Notes under the pieces: model-generated
What the model was told of the DNA's origin: nothing
The model's database searches: none
Seen by the model: the letters and a program-made list of their open reading frames with translations, nothing else
Source of the DNA: Janthinobacterium sp. J1-1
GTDB lineage: Bacteria; Pseudomonadota; Gammaproteobacteria; Burkholderiales; Burkholderiaceae_D
Direction: 5' to 3'
DNA length: 64,000 bases
Assembly: GCF_030944405.1 (NCBI RefSeq)
Contig: NZ_CP132339.1
Coordinates: 992,001 to 1,056,000 of the forward strand
Position numbers and translations under genes: made by a program
Shown: piece after piece, positions 36,894 through 45,893 of the stretch
How positions within the stretch are numbered: position 1 is the first letter of the stretch
Layout of the letters: each line of letters starts with the position of its first letter

Positions 36894-38225
36894 TTAAGCA
36901 GGTTTTCGTAGAACGCGCGTGGCATAACGCTTTGGTTTAGCCTTGACGGCCCGGTCGAATTTTCGATCGGGCCGTTCGTCATTCAAGAGGCTAACCAGCC
37001 TTTCGCGCAGATGTTTCATTGACGCAGGCAGCTTGCCGTACGACCTAGTGACGGCGGCCCAGTGAAGTTCGAACTGGATCAGGTGGAAGGCCCGGATGAA
37101 GCTCACTTCGGTCGGTGCGCATTTGACTACCAAGGCGGCTTTGGCGATCTCCAGTCGGATCAAGTTATAGGCGATCAGGGTGCCCCAGATCTCCTGGTAC
37201 ACGCCATCTACCGTTTTTGAGCGCAGGGTAAGCGTGGCGCCAAGCATCGTCTGCTTGAGTTCGCGATAGCTTGTTTCGATGCCCCAGCGACGCTTGTAGC
37301 AGTTCTCGATATCGGCATGTTTGTAGCGGCGTCGGTCGCATAGCGAAGTGAGCAGGACACGCCTTCGCGCTTGTTCATCAACGACGGTAATGGCACGCGC
37401 CTCCCAAAACTCCGGCAATTGTGCACACTTGGCACGCGCCTGCGGTGACACGCGCATGCGCACTGTGAAGTCGTCGCCATCCTCAGTGCCCTCGATCACT
37501 TCCCAGCGTGTATTCGATTTGGCAGGGATGACGAAGTGGCGCTCACTTCCGCCTCGGGTTAGCGCGCACAGAATTTCAGCTGAGAGAAATCCGCGATCGA
37601 AGACGGTCAGCGAATCGTTGGGTATGCCATCGATCAGCCTTTTGGCGTACAGCATTTCGTTCGTGCCGTAAGGCCCAAACGCAGCGCTGTGAACAAGATG
37701 GGTTGACAACGCAGTGACGGTCACCCCGCGTACCTGAGGGTAGCTCGCGATGGCGCCACTGGAATAATTTTGTGCGCCGAAGTGTTCACGGGTCTCGTCA
37801 TTGTCATGGGTCCGCAAAGTGGTCCCATCCATTGCAAAAAGTACCAATCCTTTGAACAGATACGAGCGACGATCCTGGCCGCACCAATGCTGTGCTGAGT
37901 GGTCGAACAGCCACTTCAACGGATCTGAGCCGAGGCGCTGGCGCGCCTGGGCAGCCGCGCTCTTGCTGACAAAAGGAGTCTGTGCATCTGGAACGGCCAA
38001 GCCGAGATCATCGAGGACCTCACTAATGGACTTGTGGCGATATAGTGCCAATGCCACCATCAGCCAGACTACCTGTTCGGGCGGTAGGCGACGATGGCGG
38101 ATGCTCATTGCATCAGTATGCTGCACGGCTTGATCAATCCACTCGACCGGCAAGTGTTCGCCCAGCCGGCGCCAGTCAGGTGCTTCAAGGTGGTTAGCAA
38201 GGAAGTGGAGAGTATCGTTGAGCAT
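36894..38225 (-). CDS. IS4-family transposase
   Basis: 443 residues, full length. It shares the layout of the E. coli IS4 transposase: an N-terminal helical domain with IRHRRLPPEQVVWLMV, then the RNase H-like fold with the DDE triad at Asp133 (FAMDGTTLRT), Asp210 (VFDRGF) and Glu317. The diagnostic Y-(2)-R-(3)-E-(6)-K signature is complete at Y310, R313, E317 and K324 in YKRRWGIETSYRELK. It should cut and paste the element. Being on the minus strand, it may be transcribed from the DUF1840 side. Confidence 0.95.
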   Translation of the reverse strand: MLNDTLHFLANHLEAPDWRRLGEHLPVEWIDQAVQHTDAMSIRHRRLPPEQVVWLMVALALYRHKSISEVLDDLGLAVPDAQTPFVSKSAAAQARQRLGSDPLKWLFDHSAQHWCGQDRRSYLFKGLVLFAMDGTTLRTHDNDETREHFGAQNYSSGAIASYPQVRGVTVTALSTHLVHSAAFGPYGTNEMLYAKRLIDGIPNDSLTVFDRGFLSAEILCALTRGGSERHFVIPAKSNTRWEVIEGTEDGDDFTVRMRVSPQARAKCAQLPEFWEARAITVVDEQARRRVLLTSLCDRRRYKHADIENCYKRRWGIETSYRELKQTMLGATLTLRSKTVDGVYQEIWGTLIAYNLIRLEIAKAALVVKCAPTEVSFIRAFHLIQFELHWAAVTRSYGKLPASMKHLRERLVSLLNDERPDRKFDRAVKAKPKRYATRVLRKPA

Positions 38226-38274
38226 AGCCAGGCAGGTTAACAGCAGACCCTGACGTTTACAAGCCCAAAATAAA

Positions 38275-38304
38275 AATGCCGTTCAGTCTTAACTGAACGG
38301 CATT
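38275..38304 (-). repeat. 13-bp hairpin at the right end of the IS element
   Basis: AATGCCGTTCAGT (38275-38287) and ACTGAACGGCATT (38292-38304) pair perfectly around CTTA. The right arm is the terminal repeat itself, so the IS end has an extra inverted copy inside. It lies upstream of the transposase start and could limit transcripts entering from outside. Confidence 0.8.
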
Positions 38305-38305
38305 A

Positions 38306-38316
38306 GCTGCTAGCGG
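38306..38316. repeat. Target-site duplication, right copy
   Basis: GCTGCTAGCGG, identical to 36870-36880. It continues into GGTTTTTTTT, the remaining T-run of the split terminator. Confidence 0.92.
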
Positions 38317-38350
38317 GGTTTTTTTTCGTCCATCATTTTCTGCTGCGGTA

Positions 38351-38695
38351 TCAAATGCCCCAGATAATGCTTTCGCCTTCGGCCTTGGCCGAGCGCAGCA
38401 TTTCCATCAGGGGGAAGGCGCGCTGCGAAAAATGCACTTTTTGCGCACGTGCGTGCTCGCCCGACTCGCCGTCTTCCAGGGTTTCCGGCGTATGGACATC
38501 ATGCTCGATGTCGTTTTCCGGGTGGGCCCTGGTTTCAGCCACTTCTTTTTCCAGCAACTCCAGCGCGTGGCCTGCCTCGGCGGGTGTGATCACGCCGCGC
38601 GTCGGACTCTTGTGCAGGATGTCGAGGATACGCTGGGCATGCTCCTGGTACATCAGCACTTCAGGGGAGGATTTGGATTTGAATGAGATCAACAT
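38351..38695 (-). CDS. DUF1840 family protein
   Basis: 114 residues. The opening LISFKSKSSPEVLMYQEHAQRILDIL and central RGVITPAEAGHALELLEKEV are the family's conserved features; the C-terminal HFSQRAFPLMEMLRSAK is also typical. It is a small soluble helical protein, largely confined to betaproteobacteria and of unknown function. Its downstream terminator has been broken by the IS insertion, so its transcripts may now run into the transposase gene in the sense direction. Confidence 0.85.
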   Translation of the reverse strand: MLISFKSKSSPEVLMYQEHAQRILDILHKSPTRGVITPAEAGHALELLEKEVAETRAHPENDIEHDVHTPETLEDGESGEHARAQKVHFSQRAFPLMEMLRSAKAEGESIIWGI

Positions 38696-38854
38696 AATAG
38701 GCTTTCTGAATTCTTGTTGTTAGTCATGAAACCATATCACGACTTGGATTTTTGCACAGGGCGTCTGCAAGCCGGACAGCAACATGTGTTGGACAGGACA
38801 CTTATTTACAAGGGCGAAGCCCGGGATTTTAAGTTTGGGCTAAGCAGGAATTCC

Positions 38855-39400
38855 TTATTCGATGTTGACCGAGTCCATGAAAGTGTCGATAGTCTCGCGC
38901 GACAGCTTGCTTTCCTGCCCGAGGATAATGACTTGGTAGATGCGCTTGTCCTGCGCCACGAAGCGACCGACCAGCAAGGCTGGCCGGCCATTCTGGGTGC
39001 CGCTCGCCTCGATGCTGAGACTGCTTTTCTGGTGCGTGCCGGCCGGCGTGCTGCTGGCGGCCGCCGCAGACTTTTCGCTGCGCACCGTCCCCTTGATATT
39101 GTTGAGCAGGGCCGTTTTCATGGCCGGCAAGGCCGCTTGCGCCTGCTCCGCACTGCCCAGCTCGGCGTTGCCGATGGCAAAGGTGTTGCCATCGGCTTCG
39201 CTGGCCGTCATGGTCAAACTGACTTTCTTGCCATCGAGATCGATCTCGCGCGTCAGCACGGCCGGCTTGCCGGGAAACAGGGCCGTGAAGTGCGCATCGG
39301 GACTGCGATACTCGCGCCAGTCAAATTTTGGGTTGCAGGCGCCCAGCAGGGCGGCGGTGGCCAGCACGCCGGCGATGGCGGCACATGATGTTTTTTTCAT
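38855..39400 (-). CDS. Hypothetical lipoprotein
   Basis: 181 residues from the ATG at 39400 (MKKTSC). A lipoprotein signal ends at LLGAC with lipidated Cys near 22, so it is probably attached to the outer membrane. The mature domain begins FDWREYRSPDAHFTALFPGKP and has an alternating beta pattern, LFPGKPAVLTREIDLDGKKV. A low-complexity SAAAASSTPAG stretch splits it near residue 110. The C-terminal half ends in LSRETIDTFMDSVNIE. The overall pattern recalls small periplasmic proteins seen beside other lipoproteins; no function can be given. Confidence 0.65.
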   Translation of the reverse strand: MKKTSCAAIAGVLATAALLGACNPKFDWREYRSPDAHFTALFPGKPAVLTREIDLDGKKVSLTMTASEADGNTFAIGNAELGSAEQAQAALPAMKTALLNNIKGTVRSEKSAAAASSTPAGTHQKSSLSIEASGTQNGRPALLVGRFVAQDKRIYQVIILGQESKLSRETIDTFMDSVNIE

Positions 39401-39453
39401 CAGGCGATGGTAGCAGTGCTGCCTGTTGCACGCAATCGCGCACGCGCGCCGGC

Positions 39454-40974
39454 TCAGGCGACATGCAATATGCGCCGGTATTGTATGGCCTCGGCAACAT
39501 GCGCACGTGCGATCGCGGCGCTGCCGGCCAGGTCGGCAATGCTGCGCGCCACGCGCAATACGCGGTGATAAGTGCGTGCCGACCAGTGCAGGCGCAGCAT
39601 GGCGCCATGCAGCAGTTGCTCGCCAGCTGCATCGAGCTGGCAATGCAGCGCGATTTCCTGGTTGTTCAGCTGATGGTTGGCCTTGCCCTGGCGCGCCAGC
39701 TGCACGGCAAACGCGGCCGCCACGCGCGTCGCGATCGCCGCCGTGCTTTCGCCGGCAACCGCCTTCGCGCCCAGCATTGTTGGCGCCATGGCCGGCACTT
39801 CGATTTGCAAATCAATGCGGTCGAGCAGCGGACCCGACAGTCGGCCATGGTAGCGCAGCACGGCGTCCGGGGTGCAGCGGCAGCGGCCGGAGGCATGGCC
39901 CAGATAGCCGCAGGGACAGGGATTCATGGCGGCGATCAATTGAAAACGGGCTGGAAACTCGGCCTGGCGGGCGGCGCGCGAGATGCTGATCATGCCGGAC
40001 TCCATCGGCTGGCGCAGCACGTCGAGTACCCGGCGGTCGAATTCGGCGATTTCATCGAGAAACAGCACGCCGCAATGCGCCAGTGAAATTTCACCGGGCC
40101 GCGGCACATGGCCGCCACCGACCAGCGCCACGCCGGATGCCGTCTGGTGCGGCGCGCGATACGGCCGGCGTTTCCAGTTTTCCACCTTGAAGTTGCCGGC
40201 CAGCGAATGCACGGCCGCCGCCTCCAGCGCTTCTTCATCGCTCATCAAAGGCAGGATGCCGGGAAAGCGGCTGGCCAGCATGGTCTTGCCGGCGCCGGGC
40301 GGGCCCACCATCAGCAGGCTGTGACCGCCGGCGGCCGCCACCTCCAGCGCCCGCCGAGCATGGTGCTGGCCCTGTACCTCAGCAAAGTCGGGATAGGAAA
40401 AATGTGGCGCCAGCAAGGCCGGCTGGTGCCGCTGCAGGGCGGTGCGCTGATCGCGCGCGGCGAAATGGGCGCACACTTCGAGCAGGCTGTGGGCCGGATA
40501 AATGCTGGCGTTCGCGACCAGCGCCGCCTCGTCGGCATTGGCGTGCGGCAAAATGAACGCACGCGGCGCGCCACTCTTGCCGCGCTGCATGGCAAACGTC
40601 ATCGCCAGCGCGCCACGGATGGGCCGCAACTGTCCCGACAGCGACAGCTCGCCGGCAAATTCATATTCATGTAATTGTTCGGCGGGCAGCTGGCCCGAAG
40701 CGGCCAGGATGCCCAGCGCGATTGGCAGGTCGAAGCGCCCCGATTCTTTCGGCAGGTCCGCTGGTGCCAGGTTGGCCGTGATGCGCCGGGCTGGCATCTC
40801 GAAGCCGCAATTTTGCAGCGCCGCACGCACGCGGTCGCGCGACTCCTTGACCTCGGTATCGGGCAGGCCCACGATGGTAAACGAAGGCAGGCCGTTGGCG
40901 AGGTGTACCTCGACATTGACCTCGGGCGCTTCCATGCCCGCCAGGGCGCGGCTTTTCAAGACTGCCAGGCTCAT
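39454..40974 (-). CDS. YifB/ComM family Mg-chelatase-like AAA+ ATPase
   Basis: 506 residues from the ATG at 40974, which follows GGGAGATGGC. The N-terminal Lon-protease-like domain (about 1-170) has GLPSFTIVGLPDTEVKESRDRVRAAL. The AAA+ core has Walker A GPPGAGKT, Walker B VLFLDEIAEF and the Mg-chelatase insert NPCPCGYLGH with CRCTPDA. The C-terminal helical part has RLSGPLLDRIDLQ and SARTYHRVLRVARSIADL. ComM homologues are DNA helicases that extend branch migration when transformed DNA is integrated; that role is plausible here. Confidence 0.93.
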   Translation of the reverse strand: MSLAVLKSRALAGMEAPEVNVEVHLANGLPSFTIVGLPDTEVKESRDRVRAALQNCGFEMPARRITANLAPADLPKESGRFDLPIALGILAASGQLPAEQLHEYEFAGELSLSGQLRPIRGALAMTFAMQRGKSGAPRAFILPHANADEAALVANASIYPAHSLLEVCAHFAARDQRTALQRHQPALLAPHFSYPDFAEVQGQHHARRALEVAAAGGHSLLMVGPPGAGKTMLASRFPGILPLMSDEEALEAAAVHSLAGNFKVENWKRRPYRAPHQTASGVALVGGGHVPRPGEISLAHCGVLFLDEIAEFDRRVLDVLRQPMESGMISISRAARQAEFPARFQLIAAMNPCPCGYLGHASGRCRCTPDAVLRYHGRLSGPLLDRIDLQIEVPAMAPTMLGAKAVAGESTAAIATRVAAAFAVQLARQGKANHQLNNQEIALHCQLDAAGEQLLHGAMLRLHWSARTYHRVLRVARSIADLAGSAAIARAHVAEAIQYRRILHVA

Positions 40975-41068
40975 GCCATCTCCCTGCACCGCGGTGCGCG
41001 GGCAGGATCAGTCTAGTGCTTGCTCTGACATGACGCTTGACCTTCGCCAGTACTGATGCTTTGCTGCT

Positions 41069-41332
41069 TTACAGCGCCTTGCTGACATTGACTGTCTTGC
41101 TGTCGTTCAGGCGTGCTTCGAGTTCGATCACGCGCAGTTCCAGCGCATCGAGTTTGGCGCGCGTCTTGGCCAGCACTTGCGCCTGGATATCGAATTCTTC
41201 GCGCGTGACCAGGTCCAGGCGGGCGAAGCCCTGGGTCATCATCGACTTCACATTCTTCTCGATATCCTTGGCCGGCGAATTTTCGATGGCCTGGTGGATC
41301 TTGCCCTGTAAATCGTTAAAGAAAGTATTCAT
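41069..41332 (-). CDS. ubiK: Ubiquinone biosynthesis accessory factor UbiK (BMFP family)
   Basis: 87 residues from ATG 41332. It is a mostly helical protein with the family pattern NDLQGKIHQAIENSPAKDIEKNVKSMM in the first half and the coiled-coil REEFDIQAQVLAKTRAKLDALELRV in the second, which drives trimerisation. UbiK binds UbiJ and lipid and helps the late, soluble steps of ubiquinone synthesis under oxygen. It is divergent from the torF-glnK-amtB operon, with the nitrogen-control region between. Confidence 0.9.
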   Translation of the reverse strand: MNTFFNDLQGKIHQAIENSPAKDIEKNVKSMMTQGFARLDLVTREEFDIQAQVLAKTRAKLDALELRVIELEARLNDSKTVNVSKAL

Positions 41333-41368
41333 GTCCATGGTATGTCCTTAGTGGTGCTGCACGTGCAT

Positions 41369-41385
41369 CGCACCATTGCGGTGCA
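41369..41385 (+). promoter_or_regulatory. NtrC-type binding site
   Basis: CGCACC-ATTGC-GGTGCA is a one-mismatch copy of the NtrC consensus TGCACC-N5-GGTGCA. It is about 130 bases upstream of the sigma-54 promoter at 41509, a normal enhancer distance. Flanking GTGGTGCTGCACGTGC may be a second, weaker site. Confidence 0.75.
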
Positions 41386-41508
41386 CGTCAGCTTTAATGT
41401 GGTGCGAAAGTGAAAGGTTCAACAAGATTCCTCAGCCAGGTTCCATATTTCCAAGGGCTTGCAGGGTATGTATGGATGGAAATGCAGCTGTCAAGGTGGC
41501 AATGAAGC

Positions 41509-41524
41509 TGGCACGCATTCTGCT
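41509..41524 (+). promoter_or_regulatory. Sigma-54 promoter of torF-glnK-amtB
   Basis: TGGCACGCATTCTGCT keeps the invariant GG and GC dinucleotides 10 bases apart, and matches the consensus TGGCACG-N4-TTGCT at all but one position. It ends 82 bases before the torF start. Confidence 0.8.
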
Positions 41525-41606
41525 AAAGAGTTAATGAACGCTTTGTGATCGCCAGACCAGATTTTAAACCTCAACCGCTTTAAAAGTTCAATAAAAGGGA
41601 ATCGCC

Positions 41607-42724
<1,118 letters not shown>

Positions 42725-42735
42725 GGGGAATATTG

Positions 42736-44301
42736 ATGCGTAAAAATATAACAAAATTGCTAGCTGGGGTAGCCTGTCTGTTTGCATTTGGCGTCTCCGC
42801 GCCAAGCTTTGCCGATGCACCTGCAAAAACCGAACCGGTGGCCGCTGCCACCACCGCTGCCGTGGCGACACCGGAAGTGGCGCCATTGGCCGTTCCGCCA
42901 GCTGCGGCGCCTGCCCCGGCCGCCGCCACAGCCGCTGCCCCGGCACCCGCCGCCGCGCCCGCCGCCGCACCGGTGCCGAATAAAGGCGATACCGGTTTCA
43001 TGATGGTCTGCGCCATCCTGGTGATCCTGATGACGATTCCTGGCCTGGCCCTGTTCTACGGCGGCCTGGTACGTTCCAAGAACATGCTGTCGGTCCTGAT
43101 GCAGGTATTCGTGGTGTTTGCTCTGGTGGTGGTGTTGTGGTGCATCTATGGCTACTCGCTGGCCTTTACCGAAGGCAACGCGTTCTTCGGCACCTTTGCG
43201 CGCGCCTTCCTGAACGGCATCTGGGATCCCGCTACCAGCACCTTCGCCGTTGCCGCCACCTTCAGCAAGGGCGTGGTCATCCCCGAGTTCGTCTTCGTCG
43301 CCTTCCAGGGCACGTTTGCAGCGATTACCTGCGCACTGATCGTCGGCGCCTTTGCCGAGCGCGCCAAGTTTTCCGCCGTGCTGGCTTTTGTAGTGCTGTG
43401 GTTCACCTTTGCCTACCTGCCAGCGGCCCACATGGTGTGGTTCTGGACCGGTCCTGACATGATCACCGACGCCGCTTCGGTGGCTGTCGAAGCCGCCAAG
43501 GCAGGCTGGATCTATCAAAAAGGCGCGCTGGACTTCGCCGGCGGCACCGTGGTGCACATCAACGCCGCCGTCGCTGGCCTGGTTGGCGCGATCATGATCG
43601 GCAAACGTGTCGGTTACGGCCGTGAATCGATGGCGCCACATTCGCTGACGATGACCATGATCGGCGCATCGCTGCTGTGGGTGGGCTGGTTCGGTTTCAA
43701 TGCCGGCTCCTCGATGGAAGCGGGCGACCTGGCTGCCCTGGCGTTTGTCAACACCATGCTGGCCACTGCCGCCGCAACCTTGTCGTGGGTGTTCGGTGAA
43801 TGGATTACCAAAGGCAAGCCTTCGATGCTGGGCGGCGCTTCCGGCGCGGTTGCCGGCCTGGTGGCGATCACCCCTGCGGCCGGTTTTGTCGGCCCGATGG
43901 GCGGCCTGGTCATCGGCCTGCTGGCCGGTATCGTCTGCCTGTGGGGCGTGACTGGCCTGAAACGCCTGATCGGCGCCGATGATTCGCTCGACGTGTTCGG
44001 CGTGCATGGCGTCGGCGGTATCCTGGGCGCCATCCTGACCGGTGTGTTCGCTGCGCCACAACTGGGCGGCCAAGGCATTTTTGACTATGTCACCAACAAG
44101 ATCTCGACCGATCCGTATTCGATCGGCCATCAGGTCTGGGTGCAAATCCAGGCGGTTGGCACCACCATCCTCTGGTCGGCGATCGTTTCCGTGATCGCCT
44201 ATAAACTGGTCGATATCGTCATCGGCCTGCGCGTACCGGAAGAAGAAGAACGCGAAGGCCTGGACATCACCAGCCATGGCGAGCAGGCGTATCACAACTG
44301 A
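42736..44301 (+). CDS. amtB: Ammonium transporter AmtB
   Basis: 521 residues from ATG 42736 (AAGGGGAA upstream). A signal peptide (to about ADAPAK) and an unusually long Ala/Pro-rich stretch (about 27-85) precede 11 transmembrane helices starting at TGFMMVCAILVIL. The channel landmarks are present: LFYGGLVRSKN, the first pore His in GGTVVHINAAVAGLVGAI and the second in FGVHGVGGILGAI. The C-terminal tail EEEEREGLDITSHGEQAYHN matches the GlnK-interacting end. It conducts ammonium/ammonia under nitrogen limitation. A strong terminator follows. Confidence 0.96.
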   Translation: MRKNITKLLAGVACLFAFGVSAPSFADAPAKTEPVAAATTAAVATPEVAPLAVPPAAAPAPAAATAAAPAPAAAPAAAPVPNKGDTGFMMVCAILVILMTIPGLALFYGGLVRSKNMLSVLMQVFVVFALVVVLWCIYGYSLAFTEGNAFFGTFARAFLNGIWDPATSTFAVAATFSKGVVIPEFVFVAFQGTFAAITCALIVGAFAERAKFSAVLAFVVLWFTFAYLPAAHMVWFWTGPDMITDAASVAVEAAKAGWIYQKGALDFAGGTVVHINAAVAGLVGAIMIGKRVGYGRESMAPHSLTMTMIGASLLWVGWFGFNAGSSMEAGDLAALAFVNTMLATAAATLSWVFGEWITKGKPSMLGGASGAVAGLVAITPAAGFVGPMGGLVIGLLAGIVCLWGVTGLKRLIGADDSLDVFGVHGVGGILGAILTGVFAAPQLGGQGIFDYVTNKISTDPYSIGHQVWVQIQAVGTTILWSAIVSVIAYKLVDIVIGLRVPEEEEREGLDITSHGEQAYHN

Positions 44302-44343
44302 TCCTGCAACTGATTCTTGATGTTCTGAGTAGTTTTGCCGGAA

Positions 44344-44370
44344 AGGCGCCTCGTCGAGGCGCCTTTTTTT
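44344..44370 (+). terminator. Terminator of the torF-glnK-amtB operon
   Basis: AGGCGCCT and AGGCGCCT (self-complementary arms) flank CGTCG and are followed by a T-run, 42 bases after the amtB stop. Confidence 0.9.
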
Positions 44371-44495
44371 CGTCTGGGGAACGGTAAAGGTCTTTAAAAC
44401 AAGGCTTTTGCCCCGATTTGGGCTACTTACACGGTAATATAGTCGGCAGTTCTGTGTGCTTTTTTGAATACTGCACATAATTTAAGGATGTAACT

Positions 44496-45794
44496 ATGGT
44501 TCCCCATCTCGTCACGGCCCTGACCGGACCGCTGCTCGACCTCGAAAAAAAGATTCTCGCCGCCACGCCCGCCATCGAGCGCTGGTTCCGCATGGAATGG
44601 CAAGAGCACACGCCGCCGTTCTATTGCTCGGTCGACTTGCGCAATGCCGGCTACAAGCTGGCCCCTGTCGACACCAATCTGTTTCCTGGCGGCTTTCACA
44701 ACCTGGCCACCGAAATGCTGCCGCTGTCGGTGCAGGCCGCGATGGCCGCGATCGACAAATATTGCCCGGACGCCCGCAACCTGCTGATCGTGCCGGAATT
44801 GCACAACACCACGCCGCAGTACCTGCAGAACGTGGCGCGCCTGATGCAGATCTTCCGCCAGACGGGGCTGCACGTGCGCTTCGGTTCCTGGTCGCCCGAG
44901 ATTACCCAGCCCACGCCGCTGGCCCTGCCAGACGGCAATATGCTGGTGATCGAGCCGCTGGTGCGCCTGAACAATGGCCGCCGCCTGGGCCTGAAGGATT
45001 TCGATCCGTGCACGATCTTGCTGAACAACGATTTGTCCGATGGCATCCCCGACATCCTGCAAAACATCCATGAGCAGAGCCTGCTGCCGCCCTTGCATGC
45101 GGGCTGGGCCTTGCGCCGCAAGAGCAACCACTACACGACCTACGATGAAGTGGTGAAAAAATTCGGCAAGATGATCGATGTCGATCCCTGGATGCTGAAC
45201 CCGTTCCACGCCAAGTGCAGCGGCGTGAACTTCCAGGAAGGCGAGGGCGAAGATGCGCTGGCCGCCAGCGTCGACGTGCTGCTGGCCAAGATCCGCAAGA
45301 AGTACAAGGAATATGGCATCAAGGAAAAACCGTTCGTGATCGTCAAGCCCGACGCGGGCACTTATGGCACCGGCATCATGACGGTGCGCGACGCCAGCGA
45401 AGTGCGCGACCTGTCGCGCAAGCAGCGCGACAAGATGTCGATCGTCAAGGATGGCCACTTGGTCACCGACGTCATCATCCAGGAAGGCGTGCCGACCTTT
45501 GAAAGCATCAAGGATGCGGTGGCCGAGCCGGTCGTCTACATGATCGACCGCTATGTGGTGGGCGGCTTCTACCGCGTGCACGCGGAAAAGGGCGTGGACC
45601 AGAACCTGAACGCGCCCGGCTCGCAATATGTGCCGCTGGCGTTTGCCCAGCAGCATGCGGTGCCGGACCTGAAGGCCAAGCCGGGCACGGCCGCGCCGAA
45701 CCGTTTCTATGTGTACGGCGTGGTGGCGCGCCTGGCCTTGCTGGCCGCGTCGCTGGAAATGGAACGCACCGACCCGAACCCCGAAGTGTATTGA
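44496..45794 (+). CDS. gshA: Glutamate-cysteine ligase (proteobacterial GshA, Acidithiobacillus type)
   Basis: 432 residues. It makes gamma-glutamylcysteine from Glu, Cys and ATP, the first step to glutathione. The sequence is of the TIGR02049 type rather than the E. coli GshA type: VDLRNAGYKLAPVDTNLFPGGFHNL near the start, VPELHNTTPQYLQNV, RRKSNHYTTYDEVV, the ATP-grasp-like VIVKPDAGTYGTGIMTV and the end MERTDPNPEVY. It lies 99 bases before gshB with a long hairpin between. Confidence 0.95.
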   Translation: MVPHLVTALTGPLLDLEKKILAATPAIERWFRMEWQEHTPPFYCSVDLRNAGYKLAPVDTNLFPGGFHNLATEMLPLSVQAAMAAIDKYCPDARNLLIVPELHNTTPQYLQNVARLMQIFRQTGLHVRFGSWSPEITQPTPLALPDGNMLVIEPLVRLNNGRRLGLKDFDPCTILLNNDLSDGIPDILQNIHEQSLLPPLHAGWALRRKSNHYTTYDEVVKKFGKMIDVDPWMLNPFHAKCSGVNFQEGEGEDALAASVDVLLAKIRKKYKEYGIKEKPFVIVKPDAGTYGTGIMTVRDASEVRDLSRKQRDKMSIVKDGHLVTDVIIQEGVPTFESIKDAVAEPVVYMIDRYVVGGFYRVHAEKGVDQNLNAPGSQYVPLAFAQQHAVPDLKAKPGTAAPNRFYVYGVVARLALLAASLEMERTDPNPEVY

Positions 45795-45812
45795 TCCGCT
45801 GAGGCATGGCCG

Positions 45813-45840
45813 GCCAGGCGGGGGCAGGACCCCGCCTGGC
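45813..45840 (+). repeat. 11-bp hairpin in the gshA-gshB spacer
   Basis: GCCAGGCGGGG and CCCCGCCTGGC pair perfectly over GCAGGA. No T-run follows, so it is not a standard intrinsic terminator; it could protect or process the gshAB message. Confidence 0.55.
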
Positions 45841-45893
45841 GATCTCGGCTAGAATCAAGCCTTCTACTTCCCGCATTCCGACTGGACCGACTC

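Larger units (their letters stand above)
36881..38305 (-). mobile_element. IS4-family insertion sequence, 1,425 bp, intact
   Basis: The element is bounded by 18-bp perfect terminal inverted repeats (TAATGCCGTTCAGTTAAG at the left, its complement at the right) and by an 11-bp direct repeat. It carries one full-length transposase on the minus strand. It sits inside the loop and right arm of the terminator that followed the second 5S gene, so both the rRNA-side and DUF1840-side terminator function of that hairpin are disrupted. Perfect repeats and an intact transposase point to a recent insertion. Confidence 0.93.

Noticed and set aside
42760..44478. Long minus-strand open frame opposite amtB
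   Set aside because: Shadow of amtB; His/Asp/Gly-rich translation without conserved motifs.
45813..45840. Terminator between gshA and gshB
   Set aside because: Strong stem but no T-run after it in either direction; kept only as a hairpin.
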